Assembly (NCBI RefSeq): GCF_000585355.1
Contig: NZ_KK073873.1
Location: 62,001-126,000 of the forward strand
Length of the DNA: 64,000 bases
Source: Xylanibacter oryzae DSM 17970
GTDB taxonomy: Bacteria; Bacteroidota; Bacteroidia; Bacteroidales; Bacteroidaceae
Direction: 5' to 3'
In this document: positions 62,306 to 64,000 of the stretch, in pieces
Layout of the letters: every line of letters begins with the position of its first letter
How positions within the stretch are numbered: the stretch's first letter is position 1
The notes under the pieces: model-generated
The model's input: the letters and a program-made list of their open reading frames with translations, nothing else
What the model was told of the DNA's origin: nothing
Database searches by the model: none
Program-made: the position numbers and the translations under genes

Positions 62306-64000
62306 TTATTCTTCTTTGTTTTGTGCATCAATGGCCTTAATCTTTTGCTTAATAAGTTCCATCTCGTCTTTCAGTTTTTGCACTTTACGATTCATCTCTT
62401 CTATTAGGTTATTACCTTTTTTGCTAGTAGAGTTTAGAAAACCTAAATTGTTTTCATAAGTCTGAACCTCTGATTTAACAGAATCATATTGTCTAAGCAG
62501 TCTTCCGCGCTCGTTGTCAAGAGCATCAATACCTTTGGCGGCAACGTTCTTAAGATTATTTTTGAAATTATTAAATTTCCGTTTGGCTACTTTTATGTTC
62601 AACTTATTGTATAGCGTGTCTAGAATATCATGGTACTCTTTATATATCACATCCTTCTCTTTGAAAGGCACATGACCTATACTGTTATATTCTTCAGTGA
62701 GTTTTTGTACAGCTTCCTGTGCGTTGTCTCCAACTTGTTCAGCAAGTCCTTTCAGCTCCTCAATGATATTACGTTTTTTCTCCAGATTCTCATGCTCTTC
62801 ATTGCGTAGTCCTGCATTTGCAGAATTACGTGCATCAAAGAAATGATTGCATGCATCAAGGAATTCACTCCATAACTGGTCTCCAAGTTTTTTTGGTACC
62901 ATACCTATGGTCTTCCATTCTTTCTGAAGCTTTATAAGTTCATCGCTGGTATTCTTCCAATCAACACTATCTTTTAGAGCTTTTGCTTTTTCAACAAGTT
63001 CTTTCTTCTTTGAAGCGTTTTCTGAAAACTTCTCTTTTAGAGTCTTGAAAAATTCTGCTTTGCGACCAAAGAAATCATCACATGTGGCGCGGAATCTATC
63101 AAAAATCTTAATATTCATCTTTTGAGGTGCAAAACCAATGGTCTTCCATTCTGTTTGAATCTCAATTATTTCTTTTGTATGCTTTTCCCAATCAGAAGCG
63201 CCCTTGTTTTCTTCTTTTGCTATCGCTTCTATTTTTTCGCATAAAGCAGTCTTCTTTACAAGGTTGTCTTCTTCCTTTAAGCGTAGCTCTTCGAAGTGCT
63301 GCTGATGGCGCTTGTTTATTATAGTAGATGCTGCCTTAAAGCGATTCCACACTTCTTCGCGTAAGTCTTTTGATACAGGCCCTGTTTCTCTGTATTCCTG
63401 ATGTAATTTCTGCAGCTGATGGAATGCACTTATTATGTCATCATCATTTGCTAACTTTTCAGCAGCTTCACAGAGGTGTGTCTTTATCTCGAGATTCTTT
63501 TTGAAGTCATATTCGCGTGCTTCAATATTAAGTTTCAATAAATCATAAAACTGTTCTACGTACAATTGGTAGTTGCGCCATAACTCATTGGCCTTACTTG
63601 CCGGAATAGCTTTTATTTCTTTCCATTCCTGTTGTAATTGCTTAAAATCATTGTATGATTTATTTGCCTCTTCAGGTGAAGAAACCATTGATTTTATTTT
63701 TTCGATGATTTCAAACTTCTTGTTGTAGTTTCCTTCTTTTTCAGCTTCTTGTTCAGCAAAAATCTTAGCTCTCTTTTCTTTTATGATAGTCATTTCTGCT
63801 TTGAAAGCCTCCTCGTCGTCATCAGGAATTATTTGATAATGTTCAGGATCGCCTCCTGCATCAATATATTCCTTATATTTGGCGTCTTTTTGTGCGATAT
63901 GCAATTTGTAGAAAACGGTTTTCAGATTATCTATTTCATCCTTAGGGAGAGGGCCGTCACCATGAGCTAACTCTTTCACACGATCTAAAACCTCTGCCTT
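62306..64000 (-). CDS. DUF349-domain protein (5' end outside window)
   Basis: The frame is open to the window edge (KAEVLDRVKELAHG precedes the internal GTG at 63979), so about 564 residues are visible and the start is missing. The visible part carries four or five repeats with the WNRFKAASTIINKRHQQHFEEL and WKTIGFAPQKMNIKIFDRFRATCDDFF patterns of DUF349, each about 70-80 residues, and ends in a coiled coil (about 490-560). DUF349 proteins in Bacteroidetes are long and helical; their role is not established. Confidence 0.9.
   Translation of the reverse strand, partial: KAEVLDRVKELAHGDGPLPKDEIDNLKTVFYKLHIAQKDAKYKEYIDAGGDPEHYQIIPDDDEEAFKAEMTIIKEKRAKIFAEQEAEKEGNYNKKFEIIEKIKSMVSSPEEANKSYNDFKQLQQEWKEIKAIPASKANELWRNYQLYVEQFYDLLKLNIEAREYDFKKNLEIKTHLCEAAEKLANDDDIISAFHQLQKLHQEYRETGPVSKDLREEVWNRFKAASTIINKRHQQHFEELRLKEEDNLVKKTALCEKIEAIAKEENKGASDWEKHTKEIIEIQTEWKTIGFAPQKMNIKIFDRFRATCDDFFGRKAEFFKTLKEKFSENASKKKELVEKAKALKDSVDWKNTSDELIKLQKEWKTIGMVPKKLGDQLWSEFLDACNHFFDARNSANAGLRNEEHENLEKKRNIIEELKGLAEQVGDNAQEAVQKLTEEYNSIGHVPFKEKDVIYKEYHDILDTLYNKLNIKVAKRKFNNFKNNLKNVAAKGIDALDNERGRLLRQYDSVKSEVQTYENNLGFLNSTSKKGNNLIEEMNRKVQKLKDEMELIKQKIKAIDAQNKEE

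Overview
The window is AT-rich DNA from a member of the Bacteroidota, most like Prevotella or a close relative. Supporting signs: SusC/SusD-type TonB uptake genes, FecR/ECF-sigma regulation, DUF4249 and DUF5683 proteins, GG-leader peptide export, and a recurrent Bacteroidetes -7 promoter box (TAnnTTTG) ahead of many genes. The genus is inferred from gene content only.

Layout. 1-6832 (minus) is a MacB-like ABC export operon: periplasmic adaptor, ATPase, then four FtsX/MacB permeases in an A-B-A-B order, the last cut by the window edge. A gene-free region (6833-7734) holds a long palindrome plus a possible sigma-54 promoter and a cluster of short inverted repeats. 7735-18031 (minus) is an L-rhamnose unit: two SBP-type sensor kinases that overlap an AraC regulator, then rhaB, rhaA and rhaT; the first kinase has Phe in place of the phospho-accepting His. 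18098-21640 has a two-component pair with a GNAT gene and a divergent outer-membrane protein. 21696-23960 is cysK and metY. 24124-25964 is an ATPase/DUF4435 pair resembling the PARIS phage-defence genes. 26059-30111 has a DMT transporter, alaS and a MerR regulator. 30291-37007 is a SusC/SusD pair and a pectin methylesterase. 37041-48737 is housekeeping: rel, mltD, a DUF5683 gene, parB, parA, surE, lpxB, cdsA, ftsH, rsfS.

A tRNA-Gln (48909-48979) separates this core from an accessory region. 49413-54170 is a compact operon with a 60-residue double-glycine peptide precursor, a CxxC thioredoxin-like protein and a C39-peptidase ABC exporter, preceded by a lipoprotein, a small outer-membrane-type protein and a polytopic membrane protein. 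The core peptide begins with a pediocin-box-like stretch and has four Cys, so I read it as a class IIa-related, bacteroidetocin-like bacteriocin system. It is followed closely by an ECF sigma factor, FecR anti-sigma factor, STN-type TonB receptor, DUF4249 lipoprotein and beta-barrel protein (54214-59915).

60144-62108 holds an IS3-family insertion sequence with intact DDE residues, enclosed by two 91-bp inverted repeats that differ at one base. The window ends in a DUF349 protein gene that runs off the edge.

All calls come from reading the sequence and recalled family knowledge; no database search was run.
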